Shown in pieces: positions 33,103-34,785 of a stretch of 34,785 bases of DNA. The notes beneath the pieces are model-generated. The model was not told where the DNA came from and ran no database searches. It saw nothing but the letters and a program-made list of their open reading frames with translations. Each line of letters starts with the position of its first letter. The first letter of the stretch is position 1. Source of the stretch: Gammaproteobacteria bacterium (lineage in GTDB: Bacteria > Pseudomonadota > Gammaproteobacteria > Pseudomonadales > Azotimanducaceae); NCBI GenBank assembly GCA_009839405.1, contig VXPR01000550.1:1-34785 (forward strand), given 5' to 3'. The translations under genes and the position numbers were made by a program.

Positions 33103-33729
33103 TTAGCGCACCCCACAGAGCGCAAGGAAGCGCTCCTTCTGCTCCGCCGTCATGGCCGAGAAGATCGGCACGCCAAGCTCCGTGGTGGGCAGGTCTCGGA
33201 ACTCCGGCGACGGTTTTTGCATCCGCGCCGCGATGTTGTGCAGTCCGCCTCCTTCCTCGGAACCGCGGCTCAAGGCCGCCGCAATCTCCGGCGGCCAAAC
33301 GCGTGGTGGGCCGCCGCCGAGGCCCAGGGGATTGGCTCGCCCGACATGCTCCTCCATCTCGCGGTACATGACCTGCTCCTCCGCCGAACGCTGGCGCTGC
33401 CCGACGCGGCCGTACTGCGAAGCCGACTGGTTGCAGATGGCCGCCCACGGCAGCCGCACATGAAAGCCCGGCAATGCGCGGCACGAGTCCGGAGCGCCGT
33501 CGCCGCCACGCACCTCGCCGTCCTTCACCATGAAGTGATACGCGGACAACTCGCGCCCCGCCGGCAACAGCCGCTCCGGCGGCGAGGTGTATATCTCGCT
33601 GAACCCCCACGCCATGTCCGCGGGCAGCTCCGCTTCGCGCAACATTCGCGCCCCGGCTTCCGCACACGCCATACACCACGCCAGCGACCCAAACTCGCCG
33701 ACCTGCTCGGATTTCGTCCCATCCACCAT
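33103..33729 (-). CDS. Unrecognised protein with a WCxxC motif
   Basis: A 208-residue protein I cannot assign. It has W18-C19-M-A-C22 near the N-terminus, which looks like a thioredoxin-type redox pair but is followed by helical sequence rather than an obvious thioredoxin fold. Further features are S-A-Y-H-F-M-V-K-D-G near 72, a C-R-A-L-P-G-F-H-V-R-L-P-W segment, and a C-terminal region mentioning F-S-A-M-T-A-E-Q-K-E-R-F near the end. No signal peptide or membrane helix is visible. The frame extends 86 codons upstream, but that part is antisense to the thiolase gene; M-V-D-G-T-K at 33729 is the sensible start. It is divergent from the thiolase gene, and its stop abuts the dinB SOS box. Confidence 0.7.
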   Translation of the reverse strand: MVDGTKSEQVGEFGSLAWCMACAEAGARMLREAELPADMAWGFSEIYTSPPERLLPAGRELSAYHFMVKDGEVRGGDGAPDSCRALPGFHVRLPWAAICNQSASQYGRVGQRQRSAEEQVMYREMEEHVGRANPLGLGGGPPRVWPPEIAAALSRGSEEGGGLHNIAARMQKPSPEFRDLPTTELGVPIFSAMTAEQKERFLALCGVR

Positions 33730-33797
33730 TCCCTGTTCCCCGTGCCTTGGTCGCACCACTGTAATCAAACCGCCGTGGTATGGTCGCCGCGTTTTTT

Positions 33798-33805
33798 GGG
33801 GAGGG
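33798..33805 (+). promoter_or_regulatory. Strong ribosome binding site before a TTG start
   Basis: GGGGAGGG lies six bases before TTG at 33812 and fixes the start of the thiolase gene, which has no ATG at the family N-terminus. Confidence 0.75.
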
Positions 33806-33811
33806 CCGCAA

Positions 33812-34785
33812 TTGCGCGACATCGACGCCACCACCGACCGGAATCTGCGCGGCAAGTACGCCATCGTCGGCATCGGTGAGACGGAATACACCCGCGGCTC
33901 CGGCATGACCACCCGTGCCCTCGGCACCAGAGCCGTCCGCGCGGCGGTCGAAGATGCCGGGCTCACGTTCGACGATGTCGACGGCATGCTGTCCTACAGC
34001 GGCAACGACTCCATTCCCTCCACCGTCGTGGCCGGCGACCTCGGCATGAGGCTCAATTTCTACATGGACTGTCAGGGCGGCGGCTCCTCCACCGAAGCCT
34101 TGGTGGGCATCGCCATGGGCGTCATAGAGGCTGGGCTGTGCAACACCGTCGCCATCTTCCGCGCCATGAACGGTTATTCCGAGTTTCGCATCGGCGGCAC
34201 GGGACGTTCGAGCGGTCGGTCCGCGCTCTCCGGCGACGCCCTGTTCGGGCGCGTCTATGGCCAGGCCAGTGCCGGCCAGAACTTTGCCCACAGCTTCATG
34301 CGCCACATGTACGACTATGGCACCACCCCAGAGCAGGTGGCGCACGTGAAGGTGATCCACTCCGAACACGCCTCCAACAACCCCAAGGCGTACTACAAGA
34401 ACCGCGTCACCGTGGACGACGTGCTGTCGAGCCGCATGATCTGCAAGCCCTTGCATCTGCTCGACTGCTGCGTGGAGACAGACAACGCCAACTGCATCAT
34501 CGTCACGTCGATGGAGCGCGCCAAGGACCTGCGCCACACGCCAGCGAAAATCCTTGCCGTGGTGGGGCGCTGCTCGAAGCCGCGCATGGACAACCACTAC
34601 CAGCACGGCCCCATCTCCACCGTCGCCGGCCATTACGCCCGCAACATCCTGTGGAGCAACGCCGGCGTCGGCCCGGAGGACATTCAGGTAACCGGCTCCT
34701 ACGACGCCTTCACCTTCACCACCATGCTGCAACTCGAAGACTACGGCTTCTGCAAGAAGGGCGAGGGCGGCGACTACGTCAGCAG
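33812..34785 (+). CDS. SCP-x-type thiolase family protein, partial
   Basis: A reading frame starting at TTG 33812 and running off the window edge, giving the first 324 residues. It shows the thiolase-like/lipid-transfer start Y-A-I-V-G-I-G-E-T-E-Y near 16-26, the T-R-A-L-G-T-R-A-V-R-A-A-V-E-D-A-G helix, and the catalytic-cysteine region M-D-C-Q-G-G-G-S-S near 90. Further family marks are G-x-A-S-A-G-Q-N-F near 150 and S-Y-D-A-F-T-F-T near the end. SCP-x-type thiolases cleave or form carbon-carbon bonds in sterol and branched acyl-CoA metabolism and often work with a DUF35 partner. No DUF35 gene lies upstream; one could follow beyond the edge. Confidence 0.9.
   Translation, partial: MRDIDATTDRNLRGKYAIVGIGETEYTRGSGMTTRALGTRAVRAAVEDAGLTFDDVDGMLSYSGNDSIPSTVVAGDLGMRLNFYMDCQGGGSSTEALVGIAMGVIEAGLCNTVAIFRAMNGYSEFRIGGTGRSSGRSALSGDALFGRVYGQASAGQNFAHSFMRHMYDYGTTPEQVAHVKVIHSEHASNNPKAYYKNRVTVDDVLSSRMICKPLHLLDCCVETDNANCIIVTSMERAKDLRHTPAKILAVVGRCSKPRMDNHYQHGPISTVAGHYARNILWSNAGVGPEDIQVTGSYDAFTFTTMLQLEDYGFCKKGEGGDYVS

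Noticed and set aside
32084..34732. Minus-strand open frame of 882 codons
   Set aside because: It runs antisense through the thiolase gene and out of frame through the WCxxC gene; only the part below 33064 is real coding sequence, as the N-terminal half of dinB.

Overview
The window is GC-rich DNA, mostly closely packed genes in short same-strand runs with many 1-4 base stop/start overlaps. A full-length GlnS-type glutaminyl-tRNA synthetase, a LexA-type box before dinB, a CYP153-type P450, a SelD fusion and many lipid/acyl-CoA enzymes (three SDRs, a CaiB-type CoA-transferase, a MaoC-like hydratase, an SCP-x-type thiolase, two PhyH-family dioxygenases) suggest an uncultured, probably aquatic or host-associated gammaproteobacterium. 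That placement is inference. I see no tRNA, rRNA, CRISPR array, insertion sequence or prophage.

Layout. 60-3780 (minus): enolase-superfamily enzyme, xthA, an intact SDR, a degenerate SDR and a DUF427 protein. 3793-6128: a less GC-rich island with a three-gene cassette (XRE regulator, DUF4258-like protein, zinc-ribbon membrane protein) joined by GTGA and ATGA overlaps. 6129-9842: AlbA_2/Schlafen-type regulator, PhyH dioxygenase and a membrane-anchored transglutaminase-like protein. 9962-13754: glnS, family III CoA-transferase and a threonine/serine dehydratase-like PLP enzyme. 13888-17749: a possible lipid-tailoring operon of a cysteine-protease-fold-like protein, a fatty acid desaturase, CYP153 and a methyltransferase. 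17771-17850: two REP-like hairpins between convergent genes.

17958-21397 (minus) holds a translationally coupled pair: a penicillin-acylase-type Ntn hydrolase and a PhyH-family protein whose iron-binding HxD motif reads H-R-A, the substitution known from non-haem iron halogenases. 21619-25442: SDR, MaoC-like hydratase, Uma2-family protein and a frameshifted nucleoside hydrolase. 25480-31552 (minus): MFS transporter, a secreted redoxin/cytochrome c/copper-monooxygenase-like/EF-hand protein, a flavoprotein-SelD fusion and a DsbA-family protein coupled to it. 31623-33101: dinB with an SOS box, interrupted by a 101-base, almost pure G/C segment whose removal restores the reading frame exactly. 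The window ends with an unrecognised WCxxC protein and, divergent from it, an SCP-x-type thiolase running off the edge from a TTG start.

The strongest leads for something undescribed are the HxA PhyH/acylase pair, the XRE-DUF4258-zinc-ribbon cassette, and the desaturase-CYP153-methyltransferase cluster.
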